DNA of 64,000 nt from Noviherbaspirillum pedocola (GCF_016632335.1 NZ_JAEPBG010000009.1:186001-250000), one strand, 5' to 3'; counted from the first letter of the stretch, positions 27,436 to 36,609 are shown. Translations and numbers: made by a program. The notes: a model not told the origin generated them from the letters alone.

Positions 27436-28992
27436 TCAGACATAGGTATGGATGAAGCTGCTGGCCTGATATGCGCGCGCGTGATTCAGGGACGGTGGGT
27501 CTTGCGTAGCGCAGCCACTTTCCGGGGCATCCTGACATTGCACGGCGGCGTCAGCGGCTTGCGCATGGGGCGGTATGGCATTCACCACTTCGAGCGGGTC
27601 CTTGCAATCCGGCACCAGGCGATGCAGCACATGGGCCGCGAGAAAAGGCGTGCGTGCCATCGTCATTCCCTGCATCAGCGGCGCCGCCCATTGGCAATAC
27701 GGCATCAGATTCAGCGCATACGCCAGACTGCCGTCGCCGATGCGCAGCGAGGCGAAGGCGACGGCCTTTTTGTACGAACCGGTATCGGTTACATGCCTGG
27801 CCCATTGCTGCGGGCTGTGCAGCAATCCGCAGCCATGCGTTCGGCGATACTCCAATGGGATTTTTCTGATAGCCGCATAGGCGCCCAGAGGCAGATAGCG
27901 CCATAGCGCTTCAAACATCTCGGCCGGCGCATTTGCCGCAAGCTGCCGCATGCAAAGGCGCCGGGCGAATTCGGTTGCGGGCAGGCTCAGGATCGAGGCG
28001 CCGGCGGGAACAAGCTGCAGTTCTGGGAAAACATTGGTCAGCGCGACGAACATCGCGCTGCTTGCCGTGAAGAGCGCAATCGAGCCGGCGGTGGGGACGA
28101 GCGTCGACCATGGCCGCTCGAGCTCGATTTCACTGCTGAGGCCATAGGCACATCCGGTACCCTCACGGCGAATGCTGATCCAGGCGCGGGCCGTGCTCTG
28201 ATTCAGTATCTCGCGCAGCGAAGCGCCGGCGAGATTGCCTGCGCAGAAAACGAGGAACCGGACGGCATTTTCCGAGCCCGAAAATTCCTGCAGCGCGCAG
28301 GCAGGCGCCGCGACCAGTGCCGCGCTTGCGATCAGCGGAACGGCAACATCGTAAATGGTGCGTAAGGCGCGGCTGCCTGCCGGCGTCTTGCATGCGTTAT
28401 CGGACGCTTCTGCCAATGCGTCAGTGGCGGCATTGTTCTGTCGTCCGGAAGCGAGCGCACGCGAAAAAAGCAGAAAGATGAGGAAAGTCGGCAGCGCGAC
28501 CGCGCCGAGCAACACTGCAAATCCCGGACGCGATATTTCCGGTAATGCCGCTGGCTTGCCTGCCGATATCGTTGCATTGCGCGCCGCTGCAGGAGCGGTG
28601 CCGAATTGGCAGGCAAGTTGCTGCGCGCCCACTGAAGCCGGTAGATGCCCCAGCAAGCCGGACACCGCAGTGTGCACGCCATTGAAAACGACGTGCTGCA
28701 TCGTTGCGTGCATGAATTGCTGCTGCCGCATCAGGCTGAAATTTTCAGCCAGCCAGAGCAGGCCGCCGCCTGCGAAGACAGCGATTCCAGTCAGGATGGA
28801 AATGCTTGCATCCATACCGCTCGCATAGGCAAGCACGCAGGCCGTGGTCCCGGCCAGCAGGCTTGCGATGGCGGTGCTGGCGGTCAGGTGCAAGGGAAGG
28901 TGAGTGCAGAAAAACCCGGTGGGCGCAGGAACTTCGGGAATGGGCGCAGTGGCGGTGGGTACGCGCGGGGAAATGCCGAAGGTTGGCGTCAT
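27436..28992 (-). CDS. Multi-pass membrane protein, candidate secreted substrate of the adjacent chaperone
   Basis: A 518-residue protein that I do not recognise. It opens with a Pro/Thr-rich, uncharged stretch (MTPTFGISPRVPTATAPIPE) like many type III secretion signals. Hydrophobic segments follow at about 36-60, 63-82, 156-180, 213-235 and 298-320, then a largely soluble C-terminal 190 residues with eight cysteines. No signal peptide or transporter motif was found. The chaperone gene begins 11 bp after its stop. Translocators and membrane-inserting effectors have this combination of a chaperone partner and internal hydrophobic segments, but that role is inference. No strong ribosome binding site precedes the ATG. 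Confidence 0.55.
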   Translation of the reverse strand: MTPTFGISPRVPTATAPIPEVPAPTGFFCTHLPLHLTASTAIASLLAGTTACVLAYASGMDASISILTGIAVFAGGGLLWLAENFSLMRQQQFMHATMQHVVFNGVHTAVSGLLGHLPASVGAQQLACQFGTAPAAARNATISAGKPAALPEISRPGFAVLLGAVALPTFLIFLLFSRALASGRQNNAATDALAEASDNACKTPAGSRALRTIYDVAVPLIASAALVAAPACALQEFSGSENAVRFLVFCAGNLAGASLREILNQSTARAWISIRREGTGCAYGLSSEIELERPWSTLVPTAGSIALFTASSAMFVALTNVFPELQLVPAGASILSLPATEFARRLCMRQLAANAPAEMFEALWRYLPLGAYAAIRKIPLEYRRTHGCGLLHSPQQWARHVTDTGSYKKAVAFASLRIGDGSLAYALNLMPYCQWAAPLMQGMTMARTPFLAAHVLHRLVPDCKDPLEVVNAIPPHAQAADAAVQCQDAPESGCATQDPPSLNHARAYQASSFIHTYV

Positions 28993-29153
28993 CGTTTAAC
29001 CATAAGTTTTCGATGGGCACGAGTGTAGAGGCGCTGTATGACCGGATTGTGACTTTCTTTGCGAGGAGGGTGTTACGAAGAGCGCTGGTGCGCAGCGAGC
29101 ATAGATAACGCATGCCGGCGCACAAGCATGATGGGAAAAGAGGTAGACAAGGG

Positions 29154-29176
29154 GGGAAAGCGGCTGGCGCTTTCCC
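29154..29176 (-). terminator. Stem-loop downstream of phaP
   Basis: A perfect 9-bp stem, GGGAAAGCG / CGCTTTCCC, with a 5-nt loop, 37 bp past the phasin stop on the minus strand. It is followed by CCCTTG rather than a T run, so termination efficiency is uncertain. Confidence 0.5.
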
Positions 29177-29212
29177 GGCGCCGGGCGGCAGGCGCCGCCG
29201 ACGAATGGTGGT

Positions 29213-29794
29213 TTATTTTTTGGCGGTGACGACCGAGTTGACGTTCGCGCCAACCTTGCCGGCGGCTTGCGACATTTGTGCCGCAGCATTGCTGATATTG
29301 GCTTCCACTGCTTCTACCGCCTGCTTGGTGCTGCGGGTGAATTGCTCATATCCGGCATTGGCATTGGCAATCGTCTGCTTGAGGAAAGCCACCACGTTTT
29401 CCGAACCGGCCGGGGCATTCTTGCCGATTTCCTCGACAAAGCCGCTCAGCTTGCGTCCATGTTCGGTAATTTGTGCTTCAGTCGCTTTTGCGAATTCCGT
29501 TTGCAGCGCGGAGCCTATCGACATCAGGTTACGGCCATAGGCCATCAGCTTTTCCGCGCTCGGTTGCGCTTGCGCGGCATGGAAGGCGAACGCTTCCTGC
29601 ACATCTTTCACCGCCAGCAGTTGTCGGGCGTGCGAAGTCGTGTCGGCGAGGCTGGACTTGGCAGTGTTCATCGTCAGTTCGACAAGCTTCTCCACGCCTT
29701 CGAAAGTCTTGCCGGTGAGAGCGCTGATCATCGCAAGTTGCGCTTCAAGATTGCTTTTGGTGGCGGCAGATATTTGTTCCTGAAACGAAAACAT
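29213..29794 (-). CDS. phaP: Phasin (PHA granule-associated protein)
   Basis: A 193-residue all-helical protein starting MFSFQEQISAATKSNLEAQL, with the phasin_2 pattern (FEGVEKLVELTMNTAKSSL, QEAFAFHAAQAQPSAEKLMAYGRNL, GYEQFTRSTKQAVEAVE). Phasins coat PHA granules and control their size and number. AGGAG precedes the ATG at 29794. It is expressed alone, with a stem-loop after it. Upstream are a TTGACA and a near-palindrome that may be a PhaR site. Confidence 0.93.
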   Translation of the reverse strand: MFSFQEQISAATKSNLEAQLAMISALTGKTFEGVEKLVELTMNTAKSSLADTTSHARQLLAVKDVQEAFAFHAAQAQPSAEKLMAYGRNLMSIGSALQTEFAKATEAQITEHGRKLSGFVEEIGKNAPAGSENVVAFLKQTIANANAGYEQFTRSTKQAVEAVEANISNAAAQMSQAAGKVGANVNSVVTAKK

Positions 29795-29856
29795 GAGGTT
29801 CTCCTGGATGCTGGAAACAAGAAATAGGAATGAGGTTGACTTGATGGAAACCACGA

Positions 29857-29885
29857 CTTGTGCGCCGCAGCAAACGCATTGTCAA
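29857..29885 (-). promoter_or_regulatory. Candidate phaP promoter/PhaR-site region
   Basis: On the minus strand a perfect TTGACA (29880-29885) is followed after 17 bp by a poor -10 (CACAAG, 29857-29862). Overlapping it is TTGCTGCGGCGCACAA (29858-29873), a GC-rich near-palindrome of the TGC-rich type bound by PhaR upstream of phasin genes. Assignment is tentative. Confidence 0.3.
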
Positions 29886-30060
29886 ATGCTTCATATTGCG
29901 TGTCAAGCGGATAACAGGACCGGTAGGGAATGAAGAAAAATTATTGATGCACCGCAAGAAATAAGTGTGGCCTCGCTTCGTGCCCGCGGGAAAAGGCGGG
30001 CAATGAGCATGACCTTGCCCGTGTTAGACTCCCGCATCCGTTTTTCGACAAGCGAACAAG

Positions 30061-31011
30061 TTGAAAGCTTTCTACAGCGACCATTTCGTGCTTCCTCTCC
30101 CCGAAGGCCATCGCTTCCCCATGGCGAAATATCGGATGTTGCGCGAAGCGGTTGCTGCGTCCGTTCCCGACATGGAGTTCGTGGAGGCTGCCGCAGCCAG
30201 CGACGGTGTGCTGGCGCTGGCGCACCATCCTTCCTATATCGCCGCAGTGAGCACTGGCAGCCTGGATCCGGCGCAACAAAAGGGCATAGGCTTTCCCTGG
30301 TCGCCGCAGATGGTCGAACGGTCGCGCCGCTCCGCCGGTGCGACGATCGAAGCATGTCGTGCAGCCCTGTCCGAAGGCATTGCCGTCAACCTTGCCGGCG
30401 GCACGCATCATGCCTGCGCTGATCGCGGCGAAGGTTTTTGCGTATTCAATGACGCGGCAATTGCGGCAAGGCTGATGCAGGCCGAACGTCGCGTCGCACG
30501 CGTAGCGATCATCGATCTAGACGTGCATCAGGGAAACGGCACGGCCGCGATCCTGTCGAATGACGACTCGGTGTTTACGCTTTCGCTGCATGGCGAACAC
30601 AACTATCCCTTCAAGAAAGAAACCAGCGATCTCGACGTTGCGCTGCCCGATGGCGCGCGCGATACCGAGTACCTGGCGGCGCTTGATGGCGCGCTGCAGG
30701 AAATGGAGCGCCGGTTCGCGCCGCAATTGCTCATTTACCTTGCCGGTGCCGACCCGCATGAAGGCGATCGACTCGGCCGATTGAAGCTCAGCCTTGCCGG
30801 ATTGGCCGCGCGCGACAGGCGGGTGCTGGAATGGGCCACGGCGCGCGCCATTCCGGTAGCGATTGCCATGGCCGGCGGTTATGGCCGAAACATTGAAGAC
30901 ACGGTCGCAGTGCACCGGCAGACGGTCGCCATCGCTGCGCAATACCAGCCGCAGGTGCAATCGCGCTTGCGCACCGCAACTACTCTCTCTGCCGATCGGA
31001 TTCGCGCATGA
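30061..31011 (+). CDS. Histone deacetylase-family (class II-like) amidohydrolase
   Basis: A 316-residue zinc hydrolase. Family marks are [39 protein letters not shown] (His-His dyad), [13 protein letters not shown] (Asp/His zinc ligands), [11 protein letters not shown] and the final [10 protein letters not shown]. Bacterial members deacetylate acetylpolyamines, acetoin-related or other N-acetyl substrates. The start is a TTG at 30061; the next in-frame ATG (30121) would remove conserved residues. It is the first of four genes joined by ATGA overlaps. Confidence 0.9.
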   Translation: MKAFYSDHFVLPLPEGHRFPMAKYRMLREAVAASVPDMEFVEAAAASDGVLALAHHPSYIAAVSTGSLDPAQQKGIGFPWSPQMVERSRRSAGATIEACRAALSEGIAVNLAGGTHHACADRGEGFCVFNDAAIAARLMQAERRVARVAIIDLDVHQGNGTAAILSNDDSVFTLSLHGEHNYPFKKETSDLDVALPDGARDTEYLAALDGALQEMERRFAPQLLIYLAGADPHEGDRLGRLKLSLAGLAARDRRVLEWATARAIPVAIAMAGGYGRNIEDTVAVHRQTVAIAAQYQPQVQSRLRTATTLSADRIRA

Positions 31012-31913
31012 CTACTTCCACCGGCAGCAGTGCGCTGACCCGCCCGCGTGGGGCCTGGATCGCCGCCATGCCCATCGTCTTCGTGCTGATCTGGAGCACG
31101 GGCTTCGTAGTGGCAAAATTCGGGCTGCCGTATGCGCCACCGCTGACCTTCCTGCTGCTGCGCTTTATTGGCGTGCTGCTGATCCTGCTGCCGCTGGTGC
31201 TTCTGATGCGCGCGCCCTGGCCCGGAGCCAAGAGCGGACATATCGCGATTGCCGGCATCCTGCTGCAGGGCGGTTACCTGGGCGGCGTCTGGTGTGCAAT
31301 CAAGATCGGCATGCCGGCCGGTTTGTCGGCCCTGATCGTCGGCATGCAACCGATATTGACTGCGTTCGCCGCGCCGCTGATCGGTGAAAGAGTACGTCCG
31401 AAACAATGGATAGGTCTTGCCTTCGGCATCTGCGGCGTCGGCCTGGTTGTCGCAAACAAGATTTCGCTGAACGGCCTGAGCTGGCAGAGCATTGCGCTGT
31501 GCCTGCTGGCCTTGATCTCCATCACCGTTGGCACCTTGTATCAAAAGCATTATTGTCCGCAGTTCGATTTGCGTACGGGCACGATTATCCAGTTCGCGGC
31601 ATCGATCGTTGTGGTACTGCCTTTGGCCATCGCTTACGAGCATCTCGACATCACGCTCGACACGGTGCAGTGGACGCCGCGCTTTCTTGCCGCCTTGTCC
31701 TGGTCAGTGCTGGCGCTGTCGATCGGCGCGATTTTTCTGCTGTTCGCACTGATCCGCAAAAGCGCGGCGACCAGCGTGACGAGCTTGCTGTACCTGACGC
31801 CGCCGACAACAGCGCTCATGGCTTGGGCCATGTTTGGCGAGCAGTTCAGTCTGGTAGGCGTGGCCGGCATGCTGTTGGCCATCATTGGCGTTTGTTTCGT
31901 GGTGAAAAAATGA
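31008..31913 (+). CDS. EamA/DMT-family transporter
   Basis: A 301-residue membrane protein with ten predicted helices in two EamA repeats ([39 protein letters not shown]). These drug/metabolite transporters typically export amino acids or small metabolites; the substrate is unknown. The start overlaps the deacetylase stop (ATGA 31008-31011), which makes coupled translation very likely. Confidence 0.9.
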   Translation: MTTSTGSSALTRPRGAWIAAMPIVFVLIWSTGFVVAKFGLPYAPPLTFLLLRFIGVLLILLPLVLLMRAPWPGAKSGHIAIAGILLQGGYLGGVWCAIKIGMPAGLSALIVGMQPILTAFAAPLIGERVRPKQWIGLAFGICGVGLVVANKISLNGLSWQSIALCLLALISITVGTLYQKHYCPQFDLRTGTIIQFAASIVVVLPLAIAYEHLDITLDTVQWTPRFLAALSWSVLALSIGAIFLLFALIRKSAATSVTSLLYLTPPTTALMAWAMFGEQFSLVGVAGMLLAIIGVCFVVKK

Positions 31914-32368
31914 TGAAAGCCGAAAACAGAACCCGCAGCGATTTTCGCCATTTCCATCCGATTACCACGCGCTGGATGGACAACGATGCCTATGGCCATG
32001 TAAACAATGTCGTCTACTACAGCTGGTTCGATACGGTGGTGAACCAGTTTCTGATCGTCAATGGCGTGCTCGACGTCGAAAAAAGTCCGGTCATCGGCGT
32101 GGTGGTTGAAACGCAATGCCAGTATTTCGCGTCTGTGGCCTTCCCCGATGAGGTTTGCGCCGGACTTCGCGTGAGCAAGCTCGGCAAATCGAGTGTGCGC
32201 TACGAGGTTGGCATCTTCCGCGGCACGGACGAGAGTGCAGCCGCGCATGGCCATTTCGTGCATGTCTACGTCGACCGGGAAACGCGCCGTCCAGCCGAAA
32301 TTCCACCGGCGATGCGCGCCTTGCTGCAGACCGTGCAAGTAAAAGTGCAAGAGGAGGCTCAGCCATGA
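31910..32368 (+). CDS. Acyl-CoA thioesterase, 4-hydroxybenzoyl-CoA thioesterase-like
   Basis: A 152-residue hotdog-fold thioesterase. TTRWMDNDAYGHVNNVVYYSWFDT holds the catalytic Asp and the HVNN helix of the 4HBT family. The rest (GVVVETQCQYFASVAFPDEV, GHFVHVYVDRETRRPAEIP) fits too. It hydrolyses acyl-CoA to free acid and CoA. It starts in an ATGATG that overlaps the transporter stop. Confidence 0.92.
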   Translation: MMKAENRTRSDFRHFHPITTRWMDNDAYGHVNNVVYYSWFDTVVNQFLIVNGVLDVEKSPVIGVVVETQCQYFASVAFPDEVCAGLRVSKLGKSSVRYEVGIFRGTDESAAAHGHFVHVYVDRETRRPAEIPPAMRALLQTVQVKVQEEAQP

Positions 32369-33060
32369 TCAGGAGCATGGAGCAGCAGATCGTCGACGCG
32401 GCGATCACTTCGCGCCGCTCGGTGCGCGCCTTCCTGCCGACACCGGTTGCCCGCGAGGATGTCGAGGCCATCCTCGAGGTGGCATCGCGCGCGCCGTCCG
32501 GGACAAATACCCAGCCATGGAAGGCGTATGTGCTGACTGGCGGCATCAGAGAGCGACTGTCGCGTGCGATCCTCGACGCCTATCTCGATCCGGAGAAAGC
32601 GGCGCAGCACACCGAGGAATATGCCTACTACCCGCGCCAGTGGGCGTCGCCCTACATCGACCGCCGGCGCAAGGTGGGCTGGGATTTGTATAGCCTGCTT
32701 GGCCTGAAGCGCGAGGACAAGACTGGCATGCAGGCGCAACATGCGCGCAACTATGCATTCTTCGATGCGCCGGTCGGCATCATCTTCACCATAGACCGGA
32801 TCATGGAGCGGGGATCCTGGCTTGATTACGGCATGTTCCTGCAAAACATCATGATTGCCGCACGTGGCAGAGGACTGGATACCTGTCCGCAGGCAGCTTT
32901 CACCCAGTTCCATCGCATCATCGCCGAGGTGCTCGGGTTGCCGGAAACGGAGCAGGTGGTTTGCGGCATGGCGCTCGGTCATGCCGACATGAGCAGAACG
33001 GAAAACAGCCTGGTCACCGAGAGAGAGCCGGTCGCAGGCTTCGCCAAATTCCTCGAGTAG
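32365..33060 (+). CDS. Nitroreductase-family FMN oxidoreductase
   Basis: A 231-residue flavoprotein. FMN-binding marks are TSRRSVRAFLPTPV, SRAPSGTNTQPWKAYV, SWLDYGMFLQNIMIAARGRGL and CGMALGHAD. It reduces nitroaromatics, quinones or enones with NAD(P)H. GAGGAGG precedes the ATG, which overlaps the thioesterase stop (ATGA 32365-32368). It closes the four-gene operon. Confidence 0.92.
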   Translation: MIRSMEQQIVDAAITSRRSVRAFLPTPVAREDVEAILEVASRAPSGTNTQPWKAYVLTGGIRERLSRAILDAYLDPEKAAQHTEEYAYYPRQWASPYIDRRRKVGWDLYSLLGLKREDKTGMQAQHARNYAFFDAPVGIIFTIDRIMERGSWLDYGMFLQNIMIAARGRGLDTCPQAAFTQFHRIIAEVLGLPETEQVVCGMALGHADMSRTENSLVTEREPVAGFAKFLE

Positions 33061-33220
33061 ACGAAGGTTCCTGTCGCAGGCAGCCGACAGATTTCAATGT
33101 GGCAAGCAGAAAATCCAAGAAACCGTTAGCCGAACAACACGTTCCCTGACATAAAATTGCAACATAGTGATATCGCGGATGAGAAACAGGTTTAAAATGT
33201 CGCGCTAAACCGTTCATTAC

Positions 33221-33249
33221 GTGGCAAAAAATTCTTTCTTTGCTACACT
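33221..33249 (+). promoter_or_regulatory. Sigma70-type promoter for pbpG
   Basis: GTGGCA (33221-33226) and TACACT (33244-33249) with a 17-bp spacer, 34 bp upstream of the start codon. Confidence 0.55.
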
Positions 33250-33282
33250 GCAACATTCATTCGCCCTGAATCCGGAGCTGCG

Positions 33283-34350
33283 ATGGCCAAAGCCGCGCTT
33301 ATCTTTCTTGTTTCGTCTTCATTGATCCTGGGCGTTCTGCCGCCCGCGCTGGCCAAATCCGCTTCCAAACATTCCGCAAAACACACCGAAAAGCACTCGG
33401 CCAAGTCATCCGGCAATAAAGCTGCGCCTCGACGTCGTGTTCATGTCAACGTCGCCACACGCCACCATTCTTCCCGGCACGCTGCTTTGCCACGCCTGGT
33501 CGCCACGCCGGCAGTACCGGTCGTGCCAGCGGTGCGCACTGCTGGTGACATGGCTGGTTTGAACCTGACGCATGACCCGCTCGCGCTGGGCTCGAATGCG
33601 GCGCTGGTCATTGATCAGCAAACTTCGGAAGTGCTGTTCGAAAAGAATGCGGATGTCGCGTTGCCGATTGCTTCGCTGACGAAACTTATGACCAGCATGG
33701 TCGTGGTCGAGTCGAACCAGAGCATGGACGAGATGCTGACCGTCACCGAGGAAGATGTCGACCGCGAGAAATTCAGCCGCTCGCGTCTGCGTGTCGGCTC
33801 ACAACTTTCGCGCGCCAACATGCTGCACATTGCGCTGATGAGTTCGGAGAATCGTGCGGCCTCGGCGCTGGGGCGTAATTACCCGGGCGGCTTGCCGGCA
33901 TTCGTTGCTGCAATGAATACAAAAGCGCGTTCGCTCGGCATGGCCAATGCGCATTACGTCGAGCCAACCGGACTGTCGAGCAATAACGTGGCCAGCGCCC
34001 GCGACTTGGCCAAGCTGGTGGTTGCCGCTTCGCGTCATCCGGTCATCCGCCAGTATTCGACCGACAGCAAATACGCGGTGGAGCCGGGCGGCCCGATACT
34101 GCAATACCGCAATTCCAACCATCTGGTCGATAGCCCGACCTGGGAAATCGGCTTGCAGAAAACCGGCTATATCACCGAGGCCGGACATTGCCTCGTGATG
34201 CAATCGCGTATCGACAATCGCCCGGTTGTCATGGTGTTCCTCGATTCCAAGGGCAAGAACACCCGTCTTGCCGATGCCGGCCGCATACGCAAATGGATCG
34301 AAACCACGCATCCGTGGTCGATGAACCGCACGTTGACTGCGCACAATTGA
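33283..34350 (+). CDS. pbpG: D-alanyl-D-alanine endopeptidase (PBP7-like)
   Basis: A 355-residue low-molecular-weight penicillin-binding protein, exported by MAKAALIFLVSSSLILGVLP (cleavage after ALA). A Lys/His/Ser-rich linker runs from about 26 to 70. The peptidase S11 motifs are S131-L-T-K134, S188-E-N190 and K293-T-G295. It cleaves D-Ala-meso-DAP crosslinks in peptidoglycan. It lacks the C-terminal amphipathic anchor of PBP5, as PBP7 does. It has its own promoter and terminator. Confidence 0.92.
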   Translation: MAKAALIFLVSSSLILGVLPPALAKSASKHSAKHTEKHSAKSSGNKAAPRRRVHVNVATRHHSSRHAALPRLVATPAVPVVPAVRTAGDMAGLNLTHDPLALGSNAALVIDQQTSEVLFEKNADVALPIASLTKLMTSMVVVESNQSMDEMLTVTEEDVDREKFSRSRLRVGSQLSRANMLHIALMSSENRAASALGRNYPGGLPAFVAAMNTKARSLGMANAHYVEPTGLSSNNVASARDLAKLVVAASRHPVIRQYSTDSKYAVEPGGPILQYRNSNHLVDSPTWEIGLQKTGYITEAGHCLVMQSRIDNRPVVMVFLDSKGKNTRLADAGRIRKWIETTHPWSMNRTLTAHN

Positions 34351-34371
34351 TTCGAACGGGGATGCATGAAG

Positions 34372-34397
34372 AAAAGGCGGCCAAGGCCGCCTTTTTT
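34372..34397. terminator. Bidirectional rho-independent terminator between pbpG and the IclR gene
   Basis: AAAAGGCGGCC-AA-GGCCGCCTTTTTT: a perfect GC-rich stem flanked by A and T runs, so it works for both converging genes. The TAA stop codon of the IclR gene (34396-34398) overlaps the T run. Confidence 0.9.
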
Positions 34398-35205
34398 ATC
34401 GGGCAGACGCGGCACTTTCCTGTGGCGGCGAGATGTAGCCAAGGACGGCGGAAATCTCGTTGGCGGTGTTGATCAGGTCGGCGATCCAGTCTTCCTGCAG
34501 GCGGTCGGCGGGTGCGGAAATCGACAGGCCGGCAATCAGCTTGCCGCTATCGTCGCGGATGCCGGCTGCCATGCAGCGCACGCCGAGTTCCAGTTCTTCA
34601 TTGTCGCGGGCATAGCCGCGCGCGCGGACCAGGCTGAGCTCGCGTTCGAGCTTGACCAGGTCCGTGATCGAATTCTTGTTATGCCCGGCGAGGCCGGTAC
34701 GGATAGCGTAGGCGCGCACCATTTTTGGATCGTCCGCCGACAGGAACAGCTTGCCCGTGGAAGTCAGATGCAAAGGCGCACGGCCACCGATCGCACGCAC
34801 CACTTGCATTCCCGAGCGCTCGGAATAGGAACGGTCGATGTAGACGATTTCATCGCCCTGCCGCACCGACAGGTTCACCGTCTGATGCGTCTTGCGATGC
34901 AGCGCGCGCATGAAATCCAGCGACGCTTCGCGTACGTTCAGGCGGCTTTTGACGATATTGCCAAGCTCCAGCAGGCGCATGCCGAGGCGATAAGTGCCGG
35001 GTTCGGCGCGGTCGACAAAGCGCTTGAGCACCAGGTCATTCAGGATGCGATGCGCGGTGGAAGGGTGCAGACCGGTCGCGCTGGAAAGCTCCTTCAGGCT
35101 GACGGGGTCCGGGTAGTCGGCAAGCACATCAAGCAGTCCAATCATGCGCTCGATTACCTGTATCGAAGTCTTCTCGGCTTCGGGGTTTGTCTCGGTGTTC
35201 TTCAT
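34396..35205 (-). CDS. IclR-family transcriptional regulator
   Basis: A 269-residue regulator starting MKNTETNPEAEKTSIQVIER. The N-terminal winged helix-turn-helix is VSLKELSSATGLHPSTAHRILNDL (36-59). The C-terminal IclR ligand-binding domain follows (GRAPLHLTSTGKLFL, RGYARDNEELELGVRCMAAGI). It is divergent from the FMN-dependent hydroxyacid oxidase gene, so it probably regulates that gene and itself in response to an organic acid. A very long frame continues upstream but is antisense to the oxidase gene and is ignored. Confidence 0.93.
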   Translation of the reverse strand: MKNTETNPEAEKTSIQVIERMIGLLDVLADYPDPVSLKELSSATGLHPSTAHRILNDLVLKRFVDRAEPGTYRLGMRLLELGNIVKSRLNVREASLDFMRALHRKTHQTVNLSVRQGDEIVYIDRSYSERSGMQVVRAIGGRAPLHLTSTGKLFLSADDPKMVRAYAIRTGLAGHNKNSITDLVKLERELSLVRARGYARDNEELELGVRCMAAGIRDDSGKLIAGLSISAPADRLQEDWIADLINTANEISAVLGYISPPQESAASAR

Positions 35206-35239
35206 GGGAAACTGGTGCGATGCAATATCCGGGTTTATA

Positions 35240-35250
35240 TCACATTGTGA
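35240..35250. promoter_or_regulatory. Palindrome in the IclR / oxidase divergent promoter region
   Basis: TCACA-T-TGTGA is a perfect 5-bp inverted repeat with a one-base centre. It lies 35 bp upstream of the IclR start and about 140 bp upstream of the oxidase start, and is a candidate operator. CRP-type sites have a longer spacer, so IclR is the more likely ligand. Confidence 0.4.
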
Positions 35251-35388
35251 AAACAAGGTAAAACGGCTTCGATGAATGCAATGCGTCGCCGCAATTAATT
35301 TCATGTGGACGTGCTTAGGAAATTGTCCGGTCTGCGGCCATAATGCTGGCTTCGCGCTGGCGAACATAACAAGCTTGAAAGACAAAAC

Positions 35389-36534
35389 ATGGCTGTCATC
35401 ACCAATATCGAAGATCTGCGCATTCTTGCCGAGCGGCGCGTGCCGCGCATGTTTTACGACTATGCCGACTCCGGCTCCTGGACCGAATCGACTTATCGGG
35501 CCAACAGCAGCGATTTTGAAAAGATCAAGCTGAGGCAGCGGGTCGCGGTGAACATGGACAACCGCACGCTGGCCAGCACCATGGTTGGCATCCCAGTCGC
35601 GATGCCAGTAGCGCTGGCGCCTACCGGCCTGACCGGCATGCAGCATGCCGACGGCGAGATCCTGGCAGCCAAGGCGGCCGAACGTTTCGGCGTGCCGTTC
35701 ACGCTGTCGACCATGAGCATTTGCTCGATCGAGGATATTGCGGCCAATACCAGCAAGCCGTTCTGGTTCCAGGTGTATTTCATGCGCGATCGCGATTTCA
35801 TGACGCGCCTGGTCGAGCGCGCCCGCGCCGCAAACTGCTCGGCGCTGGTGCTGACGCTGGATCTGCAGATCCTCGGCCAGCGGCACAAGGACATCCGCAA
35901 CGGCCTGACCGCGCCGCCGAAGCTCACGCTCAAGAACATGCTCAACCTGGCCACCAAGCCGACCTGGTGCCTGAACATGCTGCAGACCAAGCGCCGCAGC
36001 TTTGGCAACATCGTCGGCCATGCGAAGAATGTGTCGGACATGTCCTCGCTGTCTTCCTGGACCGCGGAACAATTCGATCCGCGCCTGTCCTGGGATGACG
36101 TGGAATGGCTGCGCCGCGCCTGGGGCGGCAAGCTGATCATCAAGGGCATTCTGGATCCGGAAGATGCGCGCATCGCGGCGCAGAGCGGCGCGGACGCGAT
36201 CATCGTTTCCAACCATGGCGGCCGCCAGCTCGATGGCGCGCTGTCGTCGATCGCCGCGCTGCCGGCCATCATGGATGCGGTTGGCGATCGCATGGAAGTG
36301 CACCTGGACAGCGGCATCCGCTCCGGTCAGGACGTGCTCAAGGCGCTGGCGCTGGGCGCGAAGGGAACCTATATCGGCCGCGCTTTCCTGTACGGCCTGG
36401 GCGCGATGGGCGAGGCTGGCGTTACCGCCTGCCTGAACATCATCCGCAAGGAGATGGATACGACGATGGCATTGTGCGGTCTGACCGATGTGAAGCAGGT
36501 CGACAGCAATATCCTGGTGCCGGGCACGTACTGA
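35389..36534 (+). CDS. FMN-dependent alpha-hydroxyacid dehydrogenase/oxidase (LldD-like)
   Basis: A 381-residue member of the L-lactate dehydrogenase/glycolate oxidase family. PRMFYDYADSGSW, PVALAPTGLTGMQHADGE, the active-site ISNHGG equivalent VSNHGGRQLDGA (catalytic His), KGILDPEDA (catalytic Lys) and HLDSGIRSGQDVLKAL (phosphate/FMN binding) are all present. It oxidises an L-2-hydroxyacid to the 2-oxoacid; L-lactate is the default guess. The divergent IclR gene probably controls it. Confidence 0.9.
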   Translation: MAVITNIEDLRILAERRVPRMFYDYADSGSWTESTYRANSSDFEKIKLRQRVAVNMDNRTLASTMVGIPVAMPVALAPTGLTGMQHADGEILAAKAAERFGVPFTLSTMSICSIEDIAANTSKPFWFQVYFMRDRDFMTRLVERARAANCSALVLTLDLQILGQRHKDIRNGLTAPPKLTLKNMLNLATKPTWCLNMLQTKRRSFGNIVGHAKNVSDMSSLSSWTAEQFDPRLSWDDVEWLRRAWGGKLIIKGILDPEDARIAAQSGADAIIVSNHGGRQLDGALSSIAALPAIMDAVGDRMEVHLDSGIRSGQDVLKALALGAKGTYIGRAFLYGLGAMGEAGVTACLNIIRKEMDTTMALCGLTDVKQVDSNILVPGTY

Positions 36535-36556
36535 GCGTACTGAGCCTGCATCGATG

Positions 36557-36584
36557 AAAAACGGGCGCCGCGGCGCCCGTTTTG
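36557..36584. terminator. Bidirectional rho-independent terminator
   Basis: AAAACGGGCGCCG / CGGCGCCCGTTTT, a perfect GC-rich stem flanked by A and T runs, between the converging oxidase and sulfate-binding-protein genes. Confidence 0.9.
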
Positions 36585-36609
36585 CTTTCATTCCGCTTTG
36601 CTCATCGCA

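Noticed and set aside
28993-29110. Search for a PIP/hrpII box (TTCG-N16-TTCG) upstream of the chaperone-linked membrane protein
   Set aside because: Single TTCG occurrences only; no correctly spaced pair.
34396-36591. A 731-codon minus-strand frame covering the IclR gene and its upstream region
   Set aside because: Only the last 269 codons match IclR. The upstream part is antisense to the FMN oxidase gene and has no protein-like motifs.
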